Source: Gaetbulibacter_A sp043876815
GTDB taxonomy: Bacteria > Bacteroidota > Bacteroidia > Flavobacteriales > Flavobacteriaceae
NCBI RefSeq assembly: GCF_043876815.1
Contig: NZ_JBAWKA010000004.1
Location: 1-64,000, forward strand
Direction: 5' to 3'
DNA: 64,000 nucleotides
Part shown: positions 26,296 to 34,637 of the stretch, piece by piece
How positions within the stretch are numbered: the first letter of the stretch is position 1
Layout of the letters: each line of letters starts with the position of its first letter
The notes under the pieces: generated by a model
What the model saw: the letters and a program-made list of their open reading frames with translations, nothing else
Told to the model about the DNA's origin: nothing
Databases searched by the model: none
Position numbers and translations under genes: made by a program

Positions 26296-27723
26296 TTAAA
26301 CGGAAAGTTTTTTACTGATATCTTCAACATATTTTCTGAACTGTTTGTCTGTTGAAGAAAGGTTATCTACCGTTTTACATGCGTGTAAAACCGTAGCATG
26401 ATCTCGTTTTCCAATTTGAGAACCTATACTGGCCAATGAGGCTTTTGTGAATTTTTTAGCAAAGAACATGGCTAATTGTCTGGCTTGCACAATATGACGC
26501 TTTCTGGTTTTTGATTGCAGCGTGTCAATATCCATTTGAAAGTAGTCTGAAACCACTTTTTGTATATAATCTATAGACACTTCACGTTTTGTGTTCTTAA
26601 CAAACTTCTCAACGATCACCCGTGCCAGTTCTAGTGTAATTTCTTTTTTATTGAATGATGATTGCGCAATTAATGAAATAATGGCTCCTTCAAGCTCGCG
26701 TACATTGGATTTAATGTTTTTCGCAACATATTCAATAATATCTTCCGGCATGTCTACACCATCACGGTATAATTTGTTTTTTAGGATGGAAACCCGTGTT
26801 TCGAAATCTGGATTTTGCAATTCTGCAGAAAGACCCCATTTGAATCTGGATAATAAGCGTTGTTCAATATCCTGCATATCCACGGGAGCTTTGTCACTAG
26901 TTAGAACCACTTGTTTACCATTTTGGTGTAAGTGATTGAAAATGTGGAAAAAGACATCTTGTGTGCCGGTTTTTCCGGATAAAAACTGCACATCATCAAT
27001 AATTAAAACATCAATGAGCTGATAGAAATGAATAAAATCATTCCGATTGTTCTTTTTGACGGAGTCAATGTATTGTTGTGTGAATTTTTCAGCTGAGATA
27101 TACAATACCGTTTTTTCAGGATATTTATCTTTAATGTCAACCCCAATGGCATGTGCTAAATGTGTTTTTCCTAAACCAACACCTCCAAAAATGAGGAGGG
27201 GATTGAATGAGGTACCACCTGGTTTTGAAGCTACGGCTAAACCGGCACTTCTGGCCAAACGATTCGAGTCTCCTTCTAAAAAGTTTTCAAAACTGTAATT
27301 TGGATTAAGCTGCGATTCGATCTTAACATTTCGAATTCCAGGAATAACAAAAGGGTTTCTTAATTCCGGACTTTTATTGTTTAAAGGAACATCAATGTCT
27401 TGCGATTTTAAAGCACCTCTGTTCGAACTTGGAATTTTCTCGGTAAACGGTTGTTTATTACCGTAGGTGTTCTCCATTCGGATAATATACACCAGTTTGG
27501 CTTTATCACCAAGTTCTTTGGTAAGAGCCACTTTAAGAATTTTCACATAGTGTTCTTCAAGCCATTCATAAAAGAATTTACTTGGTACTTGAATACTTAA
27601 TGCTTTATCGGTAAGTTTTACAGCAACAATAGGTTCAAACCAAGTTTTGTACGCTTGAGGTTGAATATTATCCTTTATGAACTCTAGACAATTATTCCAT
27701 ACCGATTGCGCAGTTCCACTCAT
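26296..27723 (-). CDS. dnaA: Chromosomal replication initiator protein DnaA
   Basis: DnaA binds origin DNA boxes and opens the duplex to start replication. The 475-residue protein shows the four regions in order: an N-terminal interaction domain (about 1-85, QPQAYKTWFEPI), a short linker, the AAA+ core with Walker A GGVGLGKTH (180-188) and the VLIIDDVQFL Walker B, and the C-terminal DNA-binding domain with IGKRDHATVLHACKTV. The 191-bp region upstream contains only one weak DnaA-box-like sequence (TTGTTCACA, minus strand, about 27812-27820), so the origin is not obviously here. It is the first gene of a three-gene unit. Confidence 0.97.
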   Translation of the reverse strand: MSGTAQSVWNNCLEFIKDNIQPQAYKTWFEPIVAVKLTDKALSIQVPSKFFYEWLEEHYVKILKVALTKELGDKAKLVYIIRMENTYGNKQPFTEKIPSSNRGALKSQDIDVPLNNKSPELRNPFVIPGIRNVKIESQLNPNYSFENFLEGDSNRLARSAGLAVASKPGGTSFNPLLIFGGVGLGKTHLAHAIGVDIKDKYPEKTVLYISAEKFTQQYIDSVKKNNRNDFIHFYQLIDVLIIDDVQFLSGKTGTQDVFFHIFNHLHQNGKQVVLTSDKAPVDMQDIEQRLLSRFKWGLSAELQNPDFETRVSILKNKLYRDGVDMPEDIIEYVAKNIKSNVRELEGAIISLIAQSSFNKKEITLELARVIVEKFVKNTKREVSIDYIQKVVSDYFQMDIDTLQSKTRKRHIVQARQLAMFFAKKFTKASLASIGSQIGKRDHATVLHACKTVDNLSSTDKQFRKYVEDISKKLSV

Positions 27724-27914
27724 GTTCTGATTCCTAGTTTTGTTAGTTGTTGGTTATTTAAAGAGAAATTGTTTATTTCTCGGTCCCTCGAATTGGAGTG
27801 ACAAATATGTGAACAAAATTCTTAAAAAAAAAATGAAATGCTATTGAATTTTCAGAAATTTTTTCTCATGTTTGAATCCTTTCCGAATCTACAAAAAAAT
27901 ATTTAATTACCTCC

Positions 27915-28313
27915 ATGAAAATCGATGAAATACAAATTAGAGTGCGTTATGGTGAAACTGACCAAATGGGTGTTGTATATCATGGTAATTATGCATTATA
28001 TCTGGAAATGGGACGTATCGAGTGGCTTCGAAAATTGGGAGTGTCTTATAAAAAGATGGAAGAAAGTGGGATTATGCTACCTGTAATTTCTTTAAACATA
28101 AATTATAAGAAATCAGCAGGTTATGATGATGTAATTAATGTAAGAACTGAACTTCGAAAAATACCTTCAGTTAAGATCGAATTTGATTATGAAATTACTA
28201 ATACATCAGGTGAAATTTTAACTACAGCTTCAACGACATTAGCGTTTTTGGACATGAAAACGAAACGTCCTGTAAAAGCACCTCAATATATTTTAGATAA
28301 GTTGACAGATTAA
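27915..28313 (+). CDS. Acyl-CoA thioesterase, hotdog fold (YbgC/4HBT type)
   Basis: The 132-residue protein has the 4-hydroxybenzoyl-CoA thioesterase pattern YGETDQMGVVYHGNY (12-26), with Asp16 as the likely catalytic acid, and the long hotdog helix YLEMGRIEWLRKLG that follows. It should hydrolyse acyl-CoA thioesters in the cytoplasm; E. coli YbgC is associated with the Tol-Pal locus, but no tol genes are present here. It is divergent from dnaA, and its TAA stop shares TTAA with the convergent YigZ gene (28310-28313). Confidence 0.9.
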   Translation: MKIDEIQIRVRYGETDQMGVVYHGNYALYLEMGRIEWLRKLGVSYKKMEESGIMLPVISLNINYKKSAGYDDVINVRTELRKIPSVKIEFDYEITNTSGEILTTASTTLAFLDMKTKRPVKAPQYILDKLTD

Positions 28314-28918
28314 AGTTTTTTAATCTCGACCTCAAAAAGCCGATCAAAATTTTCAAAGACCAGAACAGCATTTTTTTGTCGTACTGAAATCACCAATTCA
28401 CATTGCAACTCCATAGTTTGACTTTCAATTTTTAATTGGTGTTCCTTAATAATCCGCATTACCGAATTTAAGTTCTTATAATCACATGTAATTTTAAACC
28501 TCCTCTGTAACCTTTTTGTTGTTATTTTGGAAGCTTCTATAGCCATCTGCGCTGCTGTTTTATAGGCTTGAATCAAACCACCGACACCCAATTTTACACC
28601 GCCAAAATACCGGACCACAACGATAAGAACATTGGTAAGTTCAAAAGACTGAATTTGACCGTAAATGGGCATTCCTGCCGAATTGTTTGGTTCCCCATCG
28701 TCATTGGCTCTGTACATTATGTCTTCAACGCCTATTTGATAGGCATAACACCAGTGTCTCGCCGCATGGTGTTTCTTTTTAAGTGCCTCGATTTGAACCT
28801 TAACATCGTCCTCAGTTTGTACCGGAAACGTATAACCGTAAAACTTGCTGTTTTTGTCCTTAAATAAGACTTCATGCCCAGGTTTAACAATTGTTCTAAA
28901 AGTATCCTTGTCGCTCAA
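28310..28918 (-). CDS. YigZ/IMPACT family protein
   Basis: The 202-residue protein has the UPF0029 (IMPACT N-terminal) core: FYGYTFPVQTEDD, HHAARHWCYAYQIG, ANDDGEPNNSAGMPI and VVVRYFGGVKLGVGGLIQAY. A C-terminal DUF1949-type domain follows. Its role is unclear; eukaryotic IMPACT regulates GCN2. The start codon is TTG at 28918, because no in-frame ATG exists near it; the sequence TTGA overlaps the TGA stop of the HAD gene at 28915-28918, copying the usual ATGA coupling. It is the last gene of the ribD operon. Confidence 0.88.
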   Translation of the reverse strand: MSDKDTFRTIVKPGHEVLFKDKNSKFYGYTFPVQTEDDVKVQIEALKKKHHAARHWCYAYQIGVEDIMYRANDDGEPNNSAGMPIYGQIQSFELTNVLIVVVRYFGGVKLGVGGLIQAYKTAAQMAIEASKITTKRLQRRFKITCDYKNLNSVMRIIKEHQLKIESQTMELQCELVISVRQKNAVLVFENFDRLFEVEIKKL

Positions 28919-29526
28919 AACAGATGTTGGTATTTTTCGAAAAGTTCTATCACATCTTCTTTTTGGGGATCAATATGCCAGGTATGAATCCCTAATTGAG
29001 CTGCTCCTTTAATGTTGTCTAGATTGTCATCAATGAATAAACAATTTTCTGGATTTAAATCATTTTCTGTTAGAATGAATTGATAGGTAGAAGTATCAGG
29101 TTTCCGACGCCGAACCTCATGAGATAAATAAAAGCTGTCAAAATTACTTTTAAAGGTCTCGTAGAACAATACGTTTTTTTTCACCCACTTAATATGAATG
29201 TCGTTGGTGTTACTAAATAAAATGAGTTTAAATTTATTTGATCTTCTAAGATCCTTTAAAAAATCAAGGCGATACCTTGGAAAATCTTTAAGCATGCTAT
29301 TCCAAAGAGGGATCCAGGTGGTTTCCGAAATATTCGGGAATTTATTTTGATAGAATTCAATAAAAGTCTCCGTACTAATAGCGCCTGTTTCATATTGGTT
29401 ATTGGTAAGGAGCATATCGTTACTTAAGTCTTTAACCTTTAATGTTTCTAGGGTTTTTGACATGGCACCTTCAATATCCAGATTTAAAAACACATTACCA
29501 AAATCAAAAATAAGCGCTTTAATCAT
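28915..29526 (-). CDS. HAD-superfamily hydrolase, YihX-like
   Basis: The 203-residue protein shows all four HAD motifs: nucleophile Asp8 in FDFGNV, LILFSNTND as motif II, a Lys in RRRKPDTSTY as motif III and FIDDNLDNIKGA as motif IV. The acid two residues after the nucleophile is replaced by Gly (DFG), as in YihX-type sugar phosphatases. The substrate is probably a small phosphorylated metabolite, but that is inference. Its start overlaps the ribD stop by 8 bp, and its stop overlaps the YigZ TTG start, so ribD, HAD and YigZ are one operon. Confidence 0.87.
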   Translation of the reverse strand: MIKALIFDFGNVFLNLDIEGAMSKTLETLKVKDLSNDMLLTNNQYETGAISTETFIEFYQNKFPNISETTWIPLWNSMLKDFPRYRLDFLKDLRRSNKFKLILFSNTNDIHIKWVKKNVLFYETFKSNFDSFYLSHEVRRRKPDTSTYQFILTENDLNPENCLFIDDNLDNIKGAAQLGIHTWHIDPQKEDVIELFEKYQHLF

Positions 29527-30523
29527 TCGTATAAATCTTTAAAATATCGTCTGAAATTTTGGTTTCTGAAATGCAGCTGCCTTTAAATTTAGGAGCTTTT
29601 AAACCGGTTTCAAAGCTAATACTACCTGTAAATACTCTTGCTTCATCCCAAAGACCCTCATCTATGAATGTTTGAAGCGTTTTGGCGCCTCCTTCAACAA
29701 TCACTGAATTAATGTCTTTTTCAAATAATAAATCAGTGATTTGTTTGGCTAAAGGTTTTGAAAAATTGATATTTTCATTGGTGATCCGAATTGTTTTAGC
29801 GTCGGTATTAAAAACCCGATATGAGTTTGACAAACTATTGTTTTTATCTAAAACGATCCTAATTGGGTTTTTGCCTTTCCAGTCTCGGGCAGTGAGGCTA
29901 GGATTATCACTTTTAACCGTTTGTGTACCCACGAAAATCGCCTGTTCTTCGGTACGCCACTTGTGCACTAATTGCCGTGAATAAACGTTGGTTATCCATA
30001 CAGGTTTGGTTTCTTTTTTAGTATTTGGTGCGATAAATCCATCGCGCGTCTGCGCCCATTTTAGAATAATATAAGGGCGTTTTTTATTGTGAAATGTAAA
30101 AAACCGCTTGTGATGTTCTTTACAGGCGTTCTCTAACACACCAACAATAACTTCACAGCCGCCTATTTTAAGTTTTTCAATACCTTTTCCGGCAACTACA
30201 CTGTGATCATCAATACAGCCGATAACAACTTTTTTGATCTTATTTTCAATAATCAAATCACTACATGGTGGTGTTTTGCCGAAATGCGAACAAGGCTCAA
30301 GAGTGACATATAAAGTAGCCTCAGAAAGTAATGCTTTGTTTTTTACACTGTTAATAGCATTTACCTCGGCATGAGGACCACCGTATGGACTCGTAAAACC
30401 TTCGCCAATAATGGTATTATTATGAACAATAACACAGCCCACCATCGGATTTGGTCGTGTGGTTCCAAGCCCATTTTTAGCAATTTCAATACAATATTTT
30501 ATATATTTTTCATGTATCTTCAC
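29519..30523 (-). CDS. ribD: Bifunctional riboflavin biosynthesis deaminase/reductase RibD
   Basis: RibD deaminates and then reduces the pyrimidine intermediate in riboflavin synthesis. The 334-residue protein has the deaminase domain (about 1-145) with zinc motif HAEVNAI (His51, Glu53) and PCSHFGKTPPC (Cys78, Cys87), then the reductase domain (about 148-330, with LKWAQTRDGFIA and GGAKTLQTFI). The start codon is GTG at 30523. A TATTTTTG element ends 4 nt before it, so the message is predicted to be leaderless, and only 22 bp separate it from the divergent GNAT gene. No other rib gene is in the window. Confidence 0.95.
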   Translation of the reverse strand: MKIHEKYIKYCIEIAKNGLGTTRPNPMVGCVIVHNNTIIGEGFTSPYGGPHAEVNAINSVKNKALLSEATLYVTLEPCSHFGKTPPCSDLIIENKIKKVVIGCIDDHSVVAGKGIEKLKIGGCEVIVGVLENACKEHHKRFFTFHNKKRPYIILKWAQTRDGFIAPNTKKETKPVWITNVYSRQLVHKWRTEEQAIFVGTQTVKSDNPSLTARDWKGKNPIRIVLDKNNSLSNSYRVFNTDAKTIRITNENINFSKPLAKQITDLLFEKDINSVIVEGGAKTLQTFIDEGLWDEARVFTGSISFETGLKAPKFKGSCISETKISDDILKIYTND

Positions 30524-30527
30524 AGTG

Positions 30528-30535
30528 CAAAAATA
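30528..30535 (-). promoter_or_regulatory. -7 promoter element of ribD, 4 nt before the start codon
   Basis: Minus-strand TATTTTTG matches TAnnTTTG; a TTG lies 21 nt further upstream, inside the coding region of the divergent GNAT gene. It ends 4 nt before the GTG of ribD, so initiation should fall at the start codon. Confidence 0.55.
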
Positions 30536-30545
30536 AGATTAAAAA

Positions 30546-31037
30546 ATGGCTAATAGCAAAATTGCTATCAGAGAGATTCAAGCTCAGGATAATAAGGCGA
30601 TTGAGAGCGTTATCAGAAACTGCTTTCATGAGTTTAATATACCTTTGGAGGGCACGGCTTATGCTGACCCTGAAACAAAAAAAATGTATGAATCTTTTCA
30701 AAATGAAAACGAGATTTATTTTGTTGTTGAAGATGATAGCAGGGTACTAGGTGGCGCTGGAATTAAGCCTCTTTCCGATGGTGATCGCGATACTTGCGAA
30801 CTTCAAAAAATGTACTTCTCTCCTGAAATAAGAGGTAAGGGTTGGGGGCATAAATTATTTGAAACTTGTTTGGATGCCGCAAGAAAAATGGGATATAAAA
30901 CCTGTTATATTGAATCGGCTCCCCAGTTAAAAGCCGCTATCCATGTGTATGAAAGGCATGGGTTTCAACACCTGGACGGACCTCTAGGCAATACAGGACA
31001 CTATTCCTGTGGTATTTGGATGATTAAAACACTATGA
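30546..31037 (+). CDS. GNAT N-acetyltransferase
   Basis: The 163-residue protein has a GNAT core, with the acetyl-CoA loop RGKGWG in YFSPEIRGKGWGHKLFE and the preceding CELQKMYFSPE strand. The late CYIESAPQLKAAIHVYERHGF is the usual helix-strand pair of the family. It should acetylate a small molecule or amine with acetyl-CoA; the substrate is unknown. Its start is only 22 bp from the divergent ribD start, so its promoter must lie inside ribD or within that spacer. Its stop overlaps prmC as ATGA (31034-31037), and ligA follows, so the three form one unit. Confidence 0.87.
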   Translation: MANSKIAIREIQAQDNKAIESVIRNCFHEFNIPLEGTAYADPETKKMYESFQNENEIYFVVEDDSRVLGGAGIKPLSDGDRDTCELQKMYFSPEIRGKGWGHKLFETCLDAARKMGYKTCYIESAPQLKAAIHVYERHGFQHLDGPLGNTGHYSCGIWMIKTL

Positions 31038-31888
31038 CGTTTAAAATTTTACAAAAGGAATTTCATGAAACCCTGGATGCTATCTATGGAGTTGAGGAAG
31101 TAGATAATTTCTTTTTTATGCTCACGGAGTTCTATCATCATAAATCACGATTACAAATTGCTTTGAATCCTAATGAAGTTGTGGAAAACCCTTTAAAACT
31201 TCAAAAGGCTTTAGTGAAACTTCAGGCTGAAAAACCAATTCAATATATTATCGGTGAAACCGAGTTTTATGGATTATCTATTAAAGTATCTCCCGATGTT
31301 TTAATTCCGCGACCAGAAACAGAGGAATTAGTGGAATGGATTTTAAATCATGAGAACGCTGATGCGCCTTTGCAATTATTGGATGTGGGTACCGGAAGTG
31401 GTTGTATTGCCATTGCTTTAGCGAAACACCTTCCAAACGCTCAGGTTTTTGCTTTGGATATTAGCAGAGCGGCTTTGAAAGTTGCCAAAGAAAATGCCGA
31501 TAATAGCGGGGTTAAGGTAAATTTTATAGATGCTGATGTTTTGAATTCTGAAACAATGAAAGGACTCTTAAGCCAAAAATTTGATATTATCGTATCCAAC
31601 CCGCCTTATGTTCGTAAAAAAGAAATGAGTAGTATGGCTTCAAATGTTTTGGATAACGAACCACATTTGGCTTTATTTGTAGAGGATGATAATCCTTTAT
31701 TGTTTTATGAAGCTATTTGTAGCTTTTCACGGGAACATTTAAAGTCTGAGGGGCGCTTGTTTTTCGAAATAAATGAATTTTTGGGAACACAGATGATTCG
31801 ACTATTAGCCTCTTATGATTTTCATGATATTCAACTAAAACAAGATATCTTCAAAAAAGATAGAATGATTAAAGCGATATATAATTAA
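31034..31888 (+). CDS. prmC: Peptide chain release factor N5-glutamine methyltransferase
   Basis: PrmC methylates the GGQ glutamine of release factors RF1 and RF2 using S-adenosylmethionine. The 284-residue protein has a helical N-terminal domain (about 1-85) and a Rossmann domain (about 86-284) with VLIPRPETEELVE, the SAM loop DVGTGSGCIA (GTGSG at 119-123) and the signature NPPY at 189-192. Length matches the family. It is coupled to the GNAT gene upstream (ATGA) and overlaps ligA downstream by TAATG (31886-31890). Confidence 0.95.
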   Translation: MTFKILQKEFHETLDAIYGVEEVDNFFFMLTEFYHHKSRLQIALNPNEVVENPLKLQKALVKLQAEKPIQYIIGETEFYGLSIKVSPDVLIPRPETEELVEWILNHENADAPLQLLDVGTGSGCIAIALAKHLPNAQVFALDISRAALKVAKENADNSGVKVNFIDADVLNSETMKGLLSQKFDIIVSNPPYVRKKEMSSMASNVLDNEPHLALFVEDDNPLLFYEAICSFSREHLKSEGRLFFEINEFLGTQMIRLLASYDFHDIQLKQDIFKKDRMIKAIYN

Positions 31889-33897
31889 TGAGTGACGTTA
31901 AAATTCAAATAGAAAGCCTTCGAAAAGAGCTTAGGGAACATAACCATAACTATTATGTGTTAGATAAGCCTACCATTTCGGATTATGAGTTTGATATAAA
32001 ATTAAAAATGCTTCAGGAGTTGGAAGCGAAACATCCCGAGTTTTTCGACCCGAATTCACCTAGTCAACGTGTTGGGGGAGCGGTTACTAAAAATTTTGAA
32101 ACCGTGGTTCATAATTACCGGATGTACTCTCTGGATAATTCTTATTCAAAAGAGGACCTTAAGGATTGGGAGACCCGATTAAGAAAGATCATTGAATCTG
32201 AAATACAATACACCTGTGAATTAAAGTACGACGGAGCATCTATAAGCCTAAGCTATGAAGAGGGGAAACTTGTAAAGGCTGTAACCAGAGGAGACGGTAT
32301 TCAGGGAGATGATGTTACGGCGAATGTAAAAACTATAAAATCAGTGCCTTTACAACTTAAAGATGATTATCCGGATAAATTTGATATTCGGGGTGAAATT
32401 ATTTTACCGTTTGAAGGGTTTCATAAAATGAACGAAGAACGGATTGAAATCGGGGAGGAGCCATACAGAAACCCAAGAAACACGGCTTCAGGGAGTTTAA
32501 AATTGCAGGATAGCGCAGAAGTTGCGAAACGCCCTTTGGAGTGTTTGTTATACAATATTGTTGGTCCCCATTTAGATTTAAAAACCCAGTTTGAAAGTTT
32601 GGAAAAGGCACGACGCTGGGGCTTTAAAGTACCTGAAGCTGCGAGATTGGCTGATTCTATGGATACTGTTTTTGAATTCATAAATTATTGGGATGAAGCT
32701 CGAAGAGATTTGCCTTATGAAACCGATGGAGTCGTGGTTAAAGTAAATAGTTTGGCACAGCAGGAGGAATTGGGGTACACAGCCAAATCACCGCGTTGGG
32801 CGATGGCTTACAAGTTTAAGTCCGAGCAGGTTTCAACCGTTTTAAAAAGCATTTCTTACCAGGTGGGGCGTACGGGTGCAATTACGCCAGTGGCTAATTT
32901 AGAACCTGTAGAACTGGCTGGAACCACAGTAAAAAGAGCCTCGCTGCACAATGCCGATCAAATAGAGAAACTAGATATTCGGGTAAGTGATACTGTGTAT
33001 GTTGAAAAAGGAGGTGAAATTATTCCAAAAATATTGGGTGTCGATTTAACAAAAAGACCTGAGAATTCAAAGCCAACTAATTTTATTACCCATTGTCCCG
33101 AATGTTATACGGAACTCGTGAGGCAGGAAGGTGAAGCACAACATTATTGCCCGAATTACACGGGCTGTAGACCTCAGATCATTGGTCGAATTCAGCATTA
33201 TATTTCCAGAAAAGCTATGGATATTGAAGGATTAGGAGGAGAAACGGTGGCTTTGTTGGTTAATGAAGGGTTGATAAATAATTATTCGGATTTGTATCAA
33301 ATAACCAAGGATCAAATTATACCTCTGGAACGTATGGCGGATAAAAGCGCCGAAAACATGATTAAAGGGATTGAAGCTTCGAAACAAGTGCCTTTTGAAC
33401 GTGTATTGTATGCATTGGGAATTCGTTACGTTGGAGAAACGGTGGCTAAAAAATTAGCAAAACATTATAAAAACATTGAAGCTTTGATGCAGGCGACTGA
33501 AGATGAGCTTATTAACGTTGATGAAATTGGTAGTAAGATCGCTTCAAGCGTCTTAGCCTTCTTCCAAGAAGAGGAAAATCTGGAGATTATTAATTCTCTT
33601 AAGGAAATAGGTGTGCAATTATCTCTTTCCGCCGAAGATCTGGCAGCACAAACCGACAAATTAAAAGGTGATATTATAGTCATTTCCGGAGTATTTGAAA
33701 CGGTTTCCCGCACCGAACTGAAAAAATTGATTGAAGACAACGGCGGGAAGGTGAGTAGTTCTATATCATCAAAAACCAGTTATATCGTAGCGGGAGCAAA
33801 CATGGGACCTAGTAAAAAAGAAAAAGCAGAAAAACTAGGCATAAATATGTTAACTGAGCAAGAATTTTTGAATAAGCTGCAAAATACCGATCAGTAA
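31888..33897 (+). CDS. ligA: NAD-dependent DNA ligase
   Basis: LigA seals nicks during replication and repair, using NAD+. The 669-residue protein is full length: the Ia domain (about 1-70), adenylation domain with Lys113 in KYDG as the AMP-accepting lysine, an OB fold, a Cys4-like zinc segment CPECYTE...HYCPNYTGC (about 407-430), helix-hairpin-helix repeats (about 440-585) and a C-terminal BRCT domain (about 590-669). Its start overlaps the prmC stop. The last 330 bp of this gene occur a second time, decayed, at 35505-35832. Confidence 0.97.
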   Translation: MSDVKIQIESLRKELREHNHNYYVLDKPTISDYEFDIKLKMLQELEAKHPEFFDPNSPSQRVGGAVTKNFETVVHNYRMYSLDNSYSKEDLKDWETRLRKIIESEIQYTCELKYDGASISLSYEEGKLVKAVTRGDGIQGDDVTANVKTIKSVPLQLKDDYPDKFDIRGEIILPFEGFHKMNEERIEIGEEPYRNPRNTASGSLKLQDSAEVAKRPLECLLYNIVGPHLDLKTQFESLEKARRWGFKVPEAARLADSMDTVFEFINYWDEARRDLPYETDGVVVKVNSLAQQEELGYTAKSPRWAMAYKFKSEQVSTVLKSISYQVGRTGAITPVANLEPVELAGTTVKRASLHNADQIEKLDIRVSDTVYVEKGGEIIPKILGVDLTKRPENSKPTNFITHCPECYTELVRQEGEAQHYCPNYTGCRPQIIGRIQHYISRKAMDIEGLGGETVALLVNEGLINNYSDLYQITKDQIIPLERMADKSAENMIKGIEASKQVPFERVLYALGIRYVGETVAKKLAKHYKNIEALMQATEDELINVDEIGSKIASSVLAFFQEEENLEIINSLKEIGVQLSLSAEDLAAQTDKLKGDIIVISGVFETVSRTELKKLIEDNGGKVSSSISSKTSYIVAGANMGPSKKEKAEKLGINMLTEQEFLNKLQNTDQ

Positions 33898-34460
33898 ATA
33901 AGCGGTTTCTTAAGGCAAGTTATATTGTTTTGTAAATTGGTTTTTTTTACCTAGATTAGTGAAAAATTGTAAATGTGGTTATTAAATATTCTAATAGCCT
34001 ACTCTCTAAGCTTGTGTCTTTTTTTGATCTCTCAAGGTTACTATTCGGGTAGGTATCCATTTGCTAATATTCTCGTATTTGTTGTTCCGATTGTTGCAAT
34101 GATTCATTTTTTTATTTCTACGAATAAACGGATATTCTTTACCTTGTTTATTTACTTTTTCGCGTTTGGTTATCTTGAATTTTGTAATCCCTTGCTTGAC
34201 TTAAAACAAAGGTATTTCTTCGGAAAAGGCCTTTTTATAACTGCTTATTGTTTCTTGTTTTTAGCACCATTGTTCCTTAAAAATCAAGATGGGAAAGCCT
34301 TTTTTAATCGTAACATCAGGACGTTTAAAGGACCTTATTTTTTACAACTAATTAAGACAAACCCAAATTTGTTATGTCAACGGAAGTTGGAGGGTGTGTA
34401 AACTTAAAGTGAATAATTATTATTGAACAATTACCTTTTAATTTAAACTGCTATGCTACT
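33571..34460 (+). repeat. Segmental duplication, copy 1: 3' end of ligA, spacer and half-length membrane-protein gene
   Basis: This segment reappears at 35507-36410 with a nearly constant offset of about 1,936 bases, changing by about 14 bases near its end. It covers the end of ligA, the spacer with the GATTAGTGAAAAATTGTAAATG stretch (given here only by its position, 33954-33975), the gene at 33973 and the region with TTACCTTTTAATTTAAA after it. Similarity is strong and colinear, fading at both ends. Confidence 0.85.
33973..34401 (+). CDS. Half-length member of the tandem membrane-protein family
   Basis: The 142-residue protein aligns with the first half of the full-length copies in this array: PIVAMIHFF, KRIFFTLFIYFFAFGYLEF and GKGLFITAYCFLFLAPL line up with the same positions in the gene at 36432. 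It then matches FKGP at the start of the next helix (compare FKGPLL in the gene at 38330) and breaks off into unrelated sequence ending LEGV. It therefore has about four transmembrane helices and lacks the second half. It could be a truncated remnant that is still open, or a working short form. Its nearest relative is its duplicate at 35908. Confidence 0.55.
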   Translation: MWLLNILIAYSLSLCLFLISQGYYSGRYPFANILVFVVPIVAMIHFFISTNKRIFFTLFIYFFAFGYLEFCNPLLDLKQRYFFGKGLFITAYCFLFLAPLFLKNQDGKAFFNRNIRTFKGPYFLQLIKTNPNLLCQRKLEGV

Positions 34461-34637
34461 TTTCTCTCATACAACGAAAAAAAAGGAAATTTATAAAAAC
34501 AATATCAGCTTATATAAAATATAAAATAAGCTTGATTGAATTCCTGGTTTTTGATACCAAAAAGGAGTTGATATTCCTTAACCCAAATGGTCATTTTGAA
34601 GTTTTAATATTTGGTTCTTTTAACATTAAATAAGATT

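Noticed and set aside
27812..27820. Possible DnaA box TTGTTCACA
   Set aside because: Single site with a mismatch to the consensus; not enough to call an origin or operator.
34611..34637. Upstream TTG start for the gene at 34638
   Set aside because: The ATG at 34638 gives a clean N-terminal helix like its paralogues; the extra nine residues have no support.
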